Shown: positions 1-7,990 of the stretch, piece by piece
How the letters are laid out: each line of letters begins with the position of its first letter
Numbering within the stretch: position 1 is the first letter of the stretch
From: CAXNKG01 sp964202965
GTDB lineage: Bacteria; Acidobacteriota; Vicinamibacteria; Vicinamibacterales; UBA2999
NCBI GenBank assembly: GCA_964202965.1
Contig: CAXNKG010000004.1
Coordinates: 67,861-131,860, forward strand
Direction: 5' to 3'
DNA: 64,000 bases
The notes under the pieces: generated by a model
Database searches by the model: none
What the model was told of the DNA's origin: nothing
What the model saw: only the letters and a program-made list of their open reading frames with translations
Translations under genes and position numbers: made by a program

Positions 1-507
1 CTCGGAGCCCATGTAGACGTCGCACTCGAGGCCCAGGAGCGCGCAGGCGGCGGCGGTCGCCACGCCGTGCTGCCCCGCGCCGGTCTCGGCCACCACGCGC
101 TTCTTGCCCATGCGCCTGGCCAGCAGCGCCTGGCCGATGGAGTTATTGATCTTGTGCGCGCCCGTGTGCGTGAGGTCCTCGCGCTTGAGGAAGACACGGA
201 TCGGCGGGTCCGCGGCTCGATGCGTCCCGCTCGCCGCGGCACCCGCCCTACGTACGGAGGAGACGAGGCGGCGCGTTTCGTAGAGCGGTGTCGGCCGCCC
301 CACGTAATGGCGCAGCAGGTGGTCCAGCTCCGTGCGGAACGACGCATCCGCCCGCGCGGCGAAGTAGCCGGCCGTCAGCTCCTCGATCGGGGCGACGAGC
401 GTTTCGGGCACGAAGCGCCCGCCGTAGGCGCCGAAGTACCCGCGTGCGTCCGGGTCGCGCCGGCCGAAGGCCGGGCGATCAGCGGTGAGGGTGTTCGTGT
501 TGCTCAA
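1..507 (-). CDS. trpB: Tryptophan synthase beta chain, N-terminal part (cut by window edge)
   Basis: The beta subunit condenses indole and serine to tryptophan using PLP. The visible N-terminal 169 codons contain the family signature around the PLP lysine: FLKREDLTHTGAHKINN, followed by GQALLARRMGKKR and AETGAGQHGVA. About 14 residues more than in the E. coli enzyme lie just before the LKRED motif. The start is read as TTG at 507, with a GGAG five bases upstream; an in-frame GTG at 513 is the alternative. Either start overlaps the end of trpF by about 30 bases, so the gene is the next cistron of the trp operon. The C-terminus, and probably trpA, lie outside the window. Confidence 0.95.
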   Translation of the reverse strand, partial: MSNTNTLTADRPAFGRRDPDARGYFGAYGGRFVPETLVAPIEELTAGYFAARADASFRTELDHLLRHYVGRPTPLYETRRLVSSVRRAGAAASGTHRAADPPIRVFLKREDLTHTGAHKINNSIGQALLARRMGKKRVVAETGAGQHGVATAAACALLGLECDVYMGSE

Positions 508-1108
508 ATGCACTCCGTGCGCTTGCCAGAAAGCGCGTCACTTTGTCCGCGTTCTTGATGCCTGGTGCATCCTCCACGCCCGATGACACGTCGACGCCAT
601 ACGGGTCGACGATATCAATCGCCTCCGACACGTTCTCCGGGGTCAACCCGCCAGCCAGCACGAGACGGCAGGCGCGCGCCAGCGCCGCGGCCGCCGTCCA
701 GTCAACCGGTGCCCCGGTGCCGCCGCGTCGGACCGGATCGGCGGCGTCGACGAGAAAGGTCGTGTCAGGCGGCCACACCGCCGTCTCCGACCGGCGGTCC
801 AGGCTGATCGCCCGCAGCACGGGCGTGGCGAGCGGCGCCGCATAGCTCGCCGGCTCGTCGCCGTGAAGCTGCACAAGCTCAATGCCCGTCTCGGCGACGA
901 CCGCTTGAACCCGCTCCACCGCTTCGTTCACGAACAGACCGACCGGCGTGATGCCAGCCGGCAGTCTCGCAATGATGCTCGCCGCCACGGCCGGCTCGAC
1001 GAACCGGGGACTCCGCGGCCAGAAGACGAACCCGAGCGCCGTGGCGCCCTGCTCTGCGGCGTGCAGGGCGTCGTCCATCCGCGTGATCCCGCAAATCTTG
1101 AGAAACAT
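479..1108 (-). CDS. trpF: Phosphoribosylanthranilate isomerase
   Basis: Catalyses the Amadori rearrangement of phosphoribosylanthranilate, the third step from chorismate to tryptophan. The 209-residue TIM barrel starts with the hallmark KICGIT (catalytic Cys), then has GFVFWPRSPR, LVQLHGDE, the aspartate in FLVDAAD, LAGGLTPENV and GVDVSSGVE with the phosphate-binding end. The ATG at 1108 overlaps the trpC stop as TGATG; a GTG one codon earlier is also in frame. The length is usual for the family. The gene sits between trpC and trpB in the same transcript. Confidence 0.96.
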   Translation of the reverse strand: MFLKICGITRMDDALHAAEQGATALGFVFWPRSPRFVEPAVAASIIARLPAGITPVGLFVNEAVERVQAVVAETGIELVQLHGDEPASYAAPLATPVLRAISLDRRSETAVWPPDTTFLVDAADPVRRGGTGAPVDWTAAAALARACRLVLAGGLTPENVSEAIDIVDPYGVDVSSGVEDAPGIKNADKVTRFLASARSAFEQHEHPHR

Positions 1109-1935
1109 CACGCCATCAAATTGGGGTCGGGGGTCATTTCTCTCCCCTCCCCAATCAGCGACCGAATCGCACCCGCCGGATCGCGATCGGTCATGAAACG
1201 CTCGCCGATCAGAAATGCCCGATACCCGGCGGCGGTCAGCCGGTCGACCTCTGCCCGCGACCGCAGGCCGCTTTCGCTCACGCCGACGACCCCGTGCGGC
1301 AGTTTCCCGGCAAGGCGGTACGACGCATCGACGTCCACCCCGAGCGTCCGCAGGTTCCGGTTGTTCACGCCGACGAGCCTCGCGCCTGCGTCGACCGCTC
1401 GCGACAGTTCCTCCTCGCAGTGCACTTCAACCAGCGCTGCCAGGCCCAGCTCCCACGCCCGCGCCTGCAGCCGTACCAGATCCTTCTGGCCAAGCGCCGC
1501 GACGATCAGCAGAATCGCGTCCGCGCCGTTCGCGCGGGCCTCGAACAGCTGGTACTCGTCCACAATGAAGTCCTTGCGCAGGAGAGGCAGCGCGACCGCC
1601 GCCCGGACAGCGCGGAGATGGTCAAGCGATCCATCAAAGAAGGCTGGTTCCGTGAGAACCGAAATCGCGGCAGCGCCGCCCCGCTCGTACTTCTGCGCAA
1701 TCGCCGCGGGATCGTAGACGGCGGCAAGGACCCCTTTCGAAGGCGACCGCCGTTTGCACTCGGCGATCACGTTGATCCGGCCGGCGGCACCAAGCGCCGC
1801 CTCGAAGCGGGGTCCGGCCGGCAAGGCCGTCGCCGCGCGCGTCTCGAGCAGCACCTGCGGCTCGCGCGCGCGCCGCACCGCCGTGACGCGCTCCGTCGCG
1901 GCCACAATCGTCCGCAGAAGATCGGGCGCGCTCAT
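1108..1935 (-). CDS. trpC: Indole-3-glycerol phosphate synthase
   Basis: Closes the indole ring of the tryptophan precursor. The TIM barrel shows the conserved blocks ECKRRSPSKG (catalytic Lys), SVLTEPAFFDGSLDHL, LLRKDFIVDEYQ, LVEVHCEEEL, GVNNRNLRTL and SESGLRSRAEV. The start overlaps the trpD stop as ATGA. The last ten residues (EMTPDPNLMA) go beyond the usual family end and are encoded by a 17-base motif that recurs twice elsewhere in the window, so the C-terminus appears to have been extended by a repeat insertion. Catalytic residues are unaffected. Confidence 0.96.
   Translation of the reverse strand: MSAPDLLRTIVAATERVTAVRRAREPQVLLETRAATALPAGPRFEAALGAAGRINVIAECKRRSPSKGVLAAVYDPAAIAQKYERGGAAAISVLTEPAFFDGSLDHLRAVRAAVALPLLRKDFIVDEYQLFEARANGADAILLIVAALGQKDLVRLQARAWELGLAALVEVHCEEELSRAVDAGARLVGVNNRNLRTLGVDVDASYRLAGKLPHGVVGVSESGLRSRAEVDRLTAAGYRAFLIGERFMTDRDPAGAIRSLIGEGREMTPDPNLMA
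1121..1140 (+). repeat. Recurring gene-end motif, copy 1
   Basis: TGGGGTCGGGGGTCATTTC at 1122-1140, inside the 3' end of trpC (opposite strand). It encodes the last residues of TrpC. The identical core is at 12910-12928 and, inverted, at 19206-19223. Confidence 0.85.
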
Positions 1936-2954
1936 ACCGCGGCCTGTCCCTGAGAACTGCGCACCATTGCGTCGAGCGTCGCCCGCGCCGCACCGCTATC
2001 GATGGCGTCGGCGGCACACGCGATTCCCTCGCGCACGCTCTTCACGTGGCCGGCGACGAGAAGCGCGGCGCCCGCATTGAAAAGGACGACGTCTCGCGGC
2101 GCACCCTTCTGTCCGGCAAGCACACCCGACACAATCGCCGCGTTCTGGACGGCGTCGCCGCCCTGCAGGTCGGCCGCGGTCGCCTTTGGCAGCCCGAACT
2201 CTGCGGGATGGATGTAGAACGAGGTCATCGCGCCGTCGCGGCATTCGAGGACTTTGGTGTAGCCGGTCGTCGAGATCTCGTCTATTCCGTCGAGTCCGTG
2301 CACCACCCAGGCGCGCTCGACGCCCAGCATGAGCAGCGCGCGAGCAAGCAGGTCGCCGAGCTCAGGCCGCGGCACCCCGATGACCTGCCTGCGGGCGCCG
2401 GCCGGATTCGTCAACGGCCCGAGCAGGTTGAAGGCGGTCCGGATGCCCAGCTCCTTGCGGATGGGCGCCGCGTGCTTCATCGATGGGTGGAACGTCGGGG
2501 CAAAGAAGAACGCGATGTTCGCCTCGTGGAGGCTTCGCTCGACGACGGGCGCCGGCGCGGCGACGTTGACGCCGAGCTGCTCGAACACGTCAGCGCTGCC
2601 ACAGCGGCTCGACACCGATCGGTTGCCATGCTTGGCGACTTTCACGCCAGCGGCAGCGACGACGAGGGCCGCGGCCGACGAGATGTTGAACGTACCTGAC
2701 CGGTCGCCCCCCGTGCCGCAGGTGTCGAACACGTCGCCGGGCGGCGCAGCCAGCTTCACCGCATGCTCGCGCATCGTCCGGGCGAAGCCGACGATTTCGG
2801 CCGGGCGTTCGCCCTTCATCACGAGCGCCGACAGCAGCCCCGCCAACGCCGCAGGTGTCGCACGGCCCTTCATGACTTCGCCCATGGCGGCCGCCGCCTC
2901 CTCGGTGGTGAGGTCTTCGTGGCGCACGAGCTTTTCGAGAAGCGAGGCAAACAT
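1932..2954 (-). CDS. trpD: Anthranilate phosphoribosyltransferase
   Basis: Transfers phosphoribose from PRPP to anthranilate. It is 340 residues long with an N-terminal helical domain (LTTEEAAAAMGEVMKG), the PRPP loop DTCGTGGDRSGTFNISSA, KHGNRSVSSRCGSADVFEQLGV, the FAPTFHPSMK block and FNLLGPLTNPA. The reading frame stays open upstream to 3113, but the family start MFASLLEKLVRHEDL begins at the ATG at 2954, which shares one base with the trpG stop (TGATG). The upstream part is antisense-like shadow over trpG. The 3' end overlaps trpC by four bases. Confidence 0.96.
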   Translation of the reverse strand: MFASLLEKLVRHEDLTTEEAAAAMGEVMKGRATPAALAGLLSALVMKGERPAEIVGFARTMREHAVKLAAPPGDVFDTCGTGGDRSGTFNISSAAALVVAAAGVKVAKHGNRSVSSRCGSADVFEQLGVNVAAPAPVVERSLHEANIAFFFAPTFHPSMKHAAPIRKELGIRTAFNLLGPLTNPAGARRQVIGVPRPELGDLLARALLMLGVERAWVVHGLDGIDEISTTGYTKVLECRDGAMTSFYIHPAEFGLPKATAADLQGGDAVQNAAIVSGVLAGQKGAPRDVVLFNAGAALLVAGHVKSVREGIACAADAIDSGAARATLDAMVRSSQGQAAV

Positions 2955-3520
2955 CAGAGTTCCAGGAAGTTCCGGAGCACCTGCCGTCCCTCGCGGGTCA
3001 GCACCGACTCGGGATGGAACTGGACGCCATGCACGGGATGCGTACGATGCCGCACCCCCATGATGATCCCGTCCTCCTTCGTGCGCGCTGCGACCTCGAG
3101 GTCGGCTGGACAATTGGTGTTCGAGATGACAAGCGAATGGTACCGGCCGGCCTCAAAGGGATCGCTGAGTCCACGAAACACCCCCTTGCTGTCGTGCGTG
3201 ACCAGTGACGTCTTCCCGTGGATCGGTGCGCTGGCACGGCAGACCGTGCCGCCGTACACCATGCCAATCGCCTGATGGCCCAGGCAGACGCCGAGGAGCG
3301 GCACCGTCGGGCCAAACCGGCGGATCGTGTCGACGGTAATGCCCGCATCCTCCGGCCGTCCAGGCCCCGGCGAGATCACGATGCGCGCCGGCTTCATCGC
3401 GTCGATCTCATCCAGCGTGACTTCGTTGTTGCGATACACGCGAATATCCGCCCCGAGCTCGCCGAAGTACTGCACGAGGTTGTAGGTAAACGAATCGTAG
3501 TTATCGATGACGAGCAGCAT
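2954..3520 (-). CDS. trpG: Anthranilate synthase component II, glutamine amidotransferase
   Basis: A class I glutamine amidotransferase that supplies ammonia to TrpE. It begins LLVIDNYDSFTYNLVQYFGELG, carries the oxyanion/substrate motif SPGPGRPEDAG, the nucleophile elbow LLGVCLGHQAIG, and the histidine-glutamate end VQFHPESVLT. At 188 residues it is a stand-alone TrpG/PabA-sized protein. The start overlaps the trpE stop (TGATG) and the stop overlaps trpD in the same way, so translation is probably coupled. It could also serve PabB, as in other bacteria with a single amidotransferase; that is not visible here. Confidence 0.95.
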   Translation of the reverse strand: MLLVIDNYDSFTYNLVQYFGELGADIRVYRNNEVTLDEIDAMKPARIVISPGPGRPEDAGITVDTIRRFGPTVPLLGVCLGHQAIGMVYGGTVCRASAPIHGKTSLVTHDSKGVFRGLSDPFEAGRYHSLVISNTNCPADLEVAARTKEDGIIMGVRHRTHPVHGVQFHPESVLTREGRQVLRNFLEL

Positions 3521-4986
3521 CAGAGTCCCTGCTGCGCCAGCTCGAGGGCCGCGATGGCCGCCCGCGCCTTGTCTCGCGTCTCCTGAAACTCGGCCGCCGG
3601 GTCCGAATCGGCCACGATACCTGCGCCTGCCTGCACGTAGGCGTGGCCACCTTCGATGATCACGGTGCGGATCGTGATGCAGAAATCGAGATTGCCCGCG
3701 AAATCCAGGTACCCCACGGCCCCGGCATACACACCGCGCCGGCGGTTCTCGAGCTCGGCGATGATCTCCATCGCGCGGACTTTCGGCGCCCCCGACACGG
3801 TCCCCGCCGGGAAGCAGGCGACCAGGGCATCGAGCCGATCCTGTGTGTCGGACAGTTCGCCCTCGACAATCGAGACCAGGTGCATGACGTGGGAGTACCG
3901 CTCGAGCGCCATGTAGGTCGGCACCTTGACGCTGCCGTAGGTCGACACGCGCCCGAGATCGTTGCGCCCCAGATCGACGAGCATCACGTGCTCGGCGCGC
4001 TCCTTCTCGCTGGCCTTCAGTTCCTCGCCAAGCCGCAGGTCTTCCGCCTCATCGGCACCGCGCGGCCGTGTTCCGGCGATCGGATGCGTCTCGATCCGCC
4101 TCCCTTCCACCCGGACGAGCATCTCGGGGGAGGATCCGACGATCGCGCGGTCGCCGAGGCGGAGGAAATACATGTAGGGCGACGGATTGACGTGCCGAAG
4201 GGCGCGATACGCTGTGAACGCATCCGTCTCGAACGGAGTCTCAAACCGCTGCGACAGGACAACCTGATAGATGTCGCCGGCGGCGATATGCTCCTTCGCC
4301 GTTCGCACCATGTCCTCAAACCGCTCGCGCGGCACGTTGGAGGTCATTTCCACCGGCCGGGTCGGCGGCCGGCTGGGCTTCGAGAGTGTCCGGTCCAGCT
4401 CCCGCTCCACAAAATCGATCTTCGCGCGGGCGAACTGATAGAGCGACGCGAGGTCGTCGTCGCCGGTGATGCGCGCGTTTGCGATGATCAGAATCCGGTG
4501 CCGCACATGATCGAAGGCCAGGACCGTGTCGAAGAGCATGAAACCGGCTTCGTCTTCGACATCGGCGCCGACCTGCAGCGTCACAGGCTCAAACCAGGCG
4601 GCCGCGTCGTATCCGAGGTACCCCACGGCTCCGCCCGTGAAGCGTGGGAGCCCGGGCACGAAAGGCGCGTGGAATCCGGCCATCAACTCGCGCACCACTT
4701 TGATGAACGGCCGGTTCGATGCCGTGGTCTCCCCGGATCGGTCGACAATTGTCTTCCCGCCGCGCGAGCGGACGATCAGAAACGGATCCTTGCCCAGGAA
4801 CGAGTACCGGCCGACATGCTCGCCGCCTTCGACTGATTCCAGCAGGAACGAGTAGTGCGCATGTTCGGCAATCTTGAGGAACGCGGACACCGGCGTCAGC
4901 AGATCGGCCACGATCTCCTTGTAGACGGGGACGAACGTCCCCCGTTGCGCCAGGTCCCGGAATTCCTCAAACGTGGTGATGCGCAT
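3520..4986 (-). CDS. trpE: Anthranilate synthase component I
   Basis: Converts chorismate to anthranilate. The N-terminal half has the Trp feedback-site motif FLLESVEGGE and the C-terminal half has the chorismate-binding core: DIYQVVLSQRFE, PSPYMYFLRLGD, IAGTRPRGADEAED, AEHVMLVDLGRNDLGRVS, FPAGTVSGAPKVRAMEII and QAGAGIVADSDP. The intact LLES motif suggests normal feedback inhibition. The ATG at 4986 has an AAGGA five bases upstream; an ATG two codons earlier (4992) lies directly on that Shine-Dalgarno and is less likely. The start lies inside the 3' end of aroD. Confidence 0.96.
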   Translation of the reverse strand: MRITTFEEFRDLAQRGTFVPVYKEIVADLLTPVSAFLKIAEHAHYSFLLESVEGGEHVGRYSFLGKDPFLIVRSRGGKTIVDRSGETTASNRPFIKVVRELMAGFHAPFVPGLPRFTGGAVGYLGYDAAAWFEPVTLQVGADVEDEAGFMLFDTVLAFDHVRHRILIIANARITGDDDLASLYQFARAKIDFVERELDRTLSKPSRPPTRPVEMTSNVPRERFEDMVRTAKEHIAAGDIYQVVLSQRFETPFETDAFTAYRALRHVNPSPYMYFLRLGDRAIVGSSPEMLVRVEGRRIETHPIAGTRPRGADEAEDLRLGEELKASEKERAEHVMLVDLGRNDLGRVSTYGSVKVPTYMALERYSHVMHLVSIVEGELSDTQDRLDALVACFPAGTVSGAPKVRAMEIIAELENRRRGVYAGAVGYLDFAGNLDFCITIRTVIIEGGHAYVQAGAGIVADSDPAAEFQETRDKARAAIAALELAQQGL

Positions 4987-5848
4987 TGCCATCCTTCATT
5001 TCGCCGATGACGCCGGCAAACCCCAGCGCGTCACTGAACGCCCGTACGTCAGCCTCGTCCGCTCCCATCAACGGGACACACACGGCGTCCAGGCCGCTCG
5101 CCGAGAAGGCCCCGTTCAGGACCGCCGGCATTCGCGACGCCGCTCCATTGGCGCTGACCGATCCATAGAGTGCCGTTCTCGGGCCGATATCCCGGAACCT
5201 GAAATCACTCACCATCCTCGCGACCGGGATCTGACCCGGCGCGACCGCGCGCCCGCCGTAGGTCCAGCACGAACCGAACCGTGCTGCCAGAAGCCGCGTC
5301 GGCATTCCGGCGTCGCCCATGCCAATCACGATCGTGTCCTCATGCCCGCTGGAGATCTCCATCAGCGCGAGGGTGTCGCACAGCCGGCGTGGCGCCACCG
5401 CCACCTTGATGGCCGCAGCGCCGGCGGCGCGCATGGCCGCCGCACGGGCGCCCAGGTCGTCCGGGACGCCATGGAAATCGTGCGATGAGACCACCACGCG
5501 TTCGCGGTGCGCGTCGAACAGACCATCGAGCGCGCCCCGCCCGCCGCCGGCCGAGAGCGATCGCCATTCGATGTCCACGTATTCCGCGCCTCGATTCAGG
5601 GCCTCCTCAAACAATCGGCGCCGCTCCTCGTCCGCGCCAGCGAACTGCCCGCCTTCCCAGAGCGGCCGGCAGGTCACGATCGCGGGCCGGTTCCGCCCCT
5701 CAAGCACGCGGGCCACGTCGCACCGCTCCACGCCGTCCAGCCGCAGTTCCACCATGTCGGCGGCTGTGGCCGCATCGCGTGCGGCAATCAGCTCCCCCGT
5801 CGTTGTGCCCGTCACGGTCTCGCAGAGCAGCGCTCGATTCATCATCAT
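4967..5848 (-). CDS. aroD: Type I 3-dehydroquinate dehydratase with a truncated shikimate-dehydrogenase-like tail
   Basis: Residues 1-220 form a type I dehydroquinase barrel: MVELRLDGVE near the start, His123 in SSHDFHG and the Schiff-base lysine in AAIKVAVAP (about 148). It makes 3-dehydroshikimate on the way to chorismate. Residues 226-280 (ALYGSVSANGAASRMPAV, GLDAVCVPL, FSDALGFAGV) look like the first 55 residues of AroE, as in AroDE fusions, but the frame ends before the VTIPHK lysine and the NADP domain, and the second serine of the SxSP motif is Met. The AroE activity should therefore be absent. The first of three consecutive ATGs is at 5848, right after the trp attenuator terminator. 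Confidence 0.88.
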   Translation of the reverse strand: MMMNRALLCETVTGTTTGELIAARDAATAADMVELRLDGVERCDVARVLEGRNRPAIVTCRPLWEGGQFAGADEERRRLFEEALNRGAEYVDIEWRSLSAGGGRGALDGLFDAHRERVVVSSHDFHGVPDDLGARAAAMRAAGAAAIKVAVAPRRLCDTLALMEISSGHEDTIVIGMGDAGMPTRLLAARFGSCWTYGGRAVAPGQIPVARMVSDFRFRDIGPRTALYGSVSANGAASRMPAVLNGAFSASGLDAVCVPLMGADEADVRAFSDALGFAGVIGEMKDGNAHHHV

Positions 5849-5865
5849 TCACGCCAAAAACAAAA

Positions 5866-5897
5866 ACGCCCCTTCAACCTGGTGGCTGAAGGGGCGT
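5866..5897 (-). terminator. Rho-independent terminator of the trp leader
   Basis: Perfect 11-bp stem (5866-5876 with 5887-5897, arm ACGCCCCTTCA on the minus strand), 10-base loop, followed on the minus strand by TTTTTGTTTTTGG. It lies 17 bases upstream of the aroD ATG, so it ends transcripts before the first structural gene. Confidence 0.9.
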
Positions 5898-5947
5898 GTG
5901 GTCTGGCGAAATCTGTGTTTGCGTCTTAGACGCCGGCCGCCCCCTCA
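5866..5947 (-). promoter_or_regulatory. trp attenuator (antiterminator/terminator RNA)
   Basis: In the minus-strand RNA, segment 2 (5947 to 5938, UGAGGGGGCG) starts in leader codon 24, just after the Trp codons. It can pair over ten positions (one G-U) with segment 3 (5896 to 5887, CGCCCCUUCA), which is also the 5' arm of the terminator. Stalling at the Trp codons would free segment 2 and form the antiterminator. A ribosome reaching the stop codon would cover segment 2 and let segments 3 and 4 form the terminator. The loop CCACCAG is also complementary to the Trp codon stretch CTGGTGG. Pairings are seen by eye; the mechanism is inferred from the Yanofsky model. Confidence 0.82.
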
Positions 5948-6018
5948 GTCGCAGTCCGATACCACCACCAGTAGCTGGCGTAGTTCGGCGACACGAAGGA
6001 GCTAAAGCGGCGCGACAT
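5926..6018 (-). CDS. trpL: trp operon leader peptide
   Basis: A 30-codon ORF (ATG at 6018, TAA at 5928-5926) precedes the trp operon. Codons 17-19 are three consecutive TGG, in the context YASYWWWYRTA. Three tandem Trp codons in a short ORF directly upstream of a rho-independent terminator and trp genes is the classical attenuation leader arrangement. No good Shine-Dalgarno is visible before the ATG. With the predicted promoter, the 5' leader before the ATG would be only about 14 bases. The peptide is presumably not functional as a protein; its translation senses charged tRNA-Trp. Confidence 0.85.
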   Translation of the reverse strand: MSRRFSSFVSPNYASYWWWYRTATEGAAGV

Positions 6019-6038
6019 GAACATCAAACGGAATCAGC

Positions 6039-6068
6039 ACTCTAACGTAGAGCTTTTGGCAGTGTCAA
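6039..6068 (-). promoter_or_regulatory. Probable sigma-70 promoter of the trp operon
   Basis: On the minus strand a perfect TTGACA (6068-6063) is followed after 18 bases by TAGAGT (6044-6039, four of six consensus). Transcription would start near 6032, about 14 bases before the trpL ATG. It sits in the divergent spacer shared with the S55 gene. Confidence 0.55.
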
Positions 6069-6136
6069 CCAGCGGGCCCACAGGCCCTTGCGGATTGAGC
6101 GGTTTACCCGTATCTTCAACCTTGAGTCTCCAGCCT

Positions 6137-7987
6137 ATGGTCACAAGAACTCTCGCCTGCGCGCTGGCTCTGCTGTTTCTCGCCGTGGCGGGCACCCCTG
6201 CCCAGAATCGTACCTTCCCGGTGGACGAGCTGAAGGCCGGCATGGTGGGCGTCGGGCGGACCGTGTTCGAGGGCGACCGGCTCGACGACTTCACGGTCCA
6301 CATCCTCGGCGTCCTGCACAACGTCATCGGACCGCGCCGCGATCTGATCATCGCGCGCCTCGAAGGTGGACCGCTGGCCAATACGGGCGTCATCGCCGGC
6401 ATGAGCGGCAGCCCGGTCTACATCGACGGCCGCCTCCTAGGTGCGGTCTCCTATTCGCTCGGGCAGTTTTCGAAGGAGCCGATCGCGGGCATCACGCCGA
6501 TCGGAGAAATGATCGACGCAGCCACGTTTGCGTCGCCCCGGCCGTCGGCCGCGCGCGCCGAGCTGCAGATGCCGATTACGCCCGACGGCCTGCGGGCGTC
6601 GCTCCGCCAGGCGTTCAGCTGGACGCGGCCGTTCGCCGACAGCCCCGCCGACGTGCAAGTGCTCGGCGCCCCCGGCATCAATGCCGGCCTCGGGACGATG
6701 CTGCGGCCGATCGCCACGCCGATGACGTTCGGCGGGTTCGACGCGAGCGTCATCGACCCGCTGGCGGCTGCGTTCCGCGACCAGGGCTTCATGCCGATGA
6801 TGACCGGCTCGGCGGCCGGGTTCGCGCAGTCCTCGAATGGGGCGACCCGGCCGACGACTCCGCTTCGCCCCGGTGATCCCGTGGGCGTGGGGCTCATGAG
6901 CGGTGACATGTCGCTCGGCGCCACGGGCACCGTCACGGACATCGACGGTGCTCGCGTCTACGCGTTCGGGCATCCCTTCTACGGCCTTGGACCCACGCAG
7001 TTTCCGATGACGCGGGCGTACGTCGTGACGCTGCTGCCCAGCCTCGCCAATTCCATGAAGCTGGCGAGTACGGGCGAGGTCATCGGGACCGTGCAGCAGG
7101 ATCGGGCGACGACGATCGCCGGGACACTCGGCGCCGGGCCGGTGATGATTCCGCTCCGGATCAATCTGACGTCGGACCGCGGGACGAAGAAGACGTTCAA
7201 TATGGCGATGGTGAACGACCAGTTGTTCACGCCGCTCCTCGCGTACGTGTCGATCGCCAACACCCTGGCGTCGTACGAGCGGCAGAACGGCGCCGCCAGC
7301 TACATCGTCCGCGGGTCGGCCTCGGTCAAGGGCCACGGCGCGGTGGCGTTTGAGGATCTGTTCACGGGCGATCAGCCATCGGTCGGCGCGGCCACGTATG
7401 TCGTGGCGCCAATCAATGTGCTCCTGCGCAATGCCTTCGAGGAAGTCGTACTCGAAGGACTGGAACTCAACATCGACGCCAGCGAGCAGGCCCGGACCGC
7501 GACGATCGAGCGGGTCTGGATCGATGGGACGCGGGTGAAGGCCGGCAGCCGCGTCGACTTGAAGATCCTGCTTCGAACCTACCGCGGTGAAGAGATCACG
7601 CGCACGATCCCCGTTGACGTGCCGCCCAATGCGGCCGGCAGCGTCTCGGTCATGGTGAGCGACGGCACGCGCCTCTCACAGTGGGAAGCGCGCGAGCTGC
7701 AGGTACAGCCGCTCCAGACGCGCGATCTGCAGCAGATGATGCGCGTCCTCAACACCGCGCGCAAGAACAACCGCCTCTACGTCAGGCTCCTCGGCCGCGA
7801 CCAGGGGGCCGTCGTCAAGGGCGAGTCGCTGTCAGCGCTGCCGCCCTCGATCATGGGCGTCCTCGAATCCGATCGCAACGGCGGCAGCTTCCGCCCGCTG
7901 CAGAACGCCGTGCTCGGCGAGTGGGAAGTCACCACCGAGCACGCGATCACCGGCACGCGCACGCTCACGCTGCCGATCGACGAGTAA
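6137..7987 (+). CDS. Exported SpoIVB/S55-type peptidase-domain protein
   Basis: A 616-residue exported protein. The frame is open from 6017, but the ATG at 6137 gives a clean signal peptide (VTRTLACALALLFLAVAGTPAQ). Residues 30-120 carry the S55 block ELKAGMVGVGRTVFEG, DLIIARLEGG and GVIAGMSGSPVYIDG with the presumed nucleophile Ser90. The histidine motif VYAFGHPFYG is at about 275-282, that is after the serine, the reverse of the order in Bacillus SpoIVB. The C-terminal 300 residues are beta-rich without a recognised domain. It is not a sporulation gene here, as no other sporulation genes are seen; acidobacterial genomes carry many such exported proteins of unknown substrate. Confidence 0.7.
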   Translation: MVTRTLACALALLFLAVAGTPAQNRTFPVDELKAGMVGVGRTVFEGDRLDDFTVHILGVLHNVIGPRRDLIIARLEGGPLANTGVIAGMSGSPVYIDGRLLGAVSYSLGQFSKEPIAGITPIGEMIDAATFASPRPSAARAELQMPITPDGLRASLRQAFSWTRPFADSPADVQVLGAPGINAGLGTMLRPIATPMTFGGFDASVIDPLAAAFRDQGFMPMMTGSAAGFAQSSNGATRPTTPLRPGDPVGVGLMSGDMSLGATGTVTDIDGARVYAFGHPFYGLGPTQFPMTRAYVVTLLPSLANSMKLASTGEVIGTVQQDRATTIAGTLGAGPVMIPLRINLTSDRGTKKTFNMAMVNDQLFTPLLAYVSIANTLASYERQNGAASYIVRGSASVKGHGAVAFEDLFTGDQPSVGAATYVVAPINVLLRNAFEEVVLEGLELNIDASEQARTATIERVWIDGTRVKAGSRVDLKILLRTYRGEEITRTIPVDVPPNAAGSVSVMVSDGTRLSQWEARELQVQPLQTRDLQQMMRVLNTARKNNRLYVRLLGRDQGAVVKGESLSALPPSIMGVLESDRNGGSFRPLQNAVLGEWEVTTEHAITGTRTLTLPIDE

Positions 7988-7990
7988 GAA

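Noticed and set aside
3643..4836. A 397-codon plus-strand frame over trpE
   Set aside because: trpE motifs are complete on the minus strand; the plus frame is shadow.
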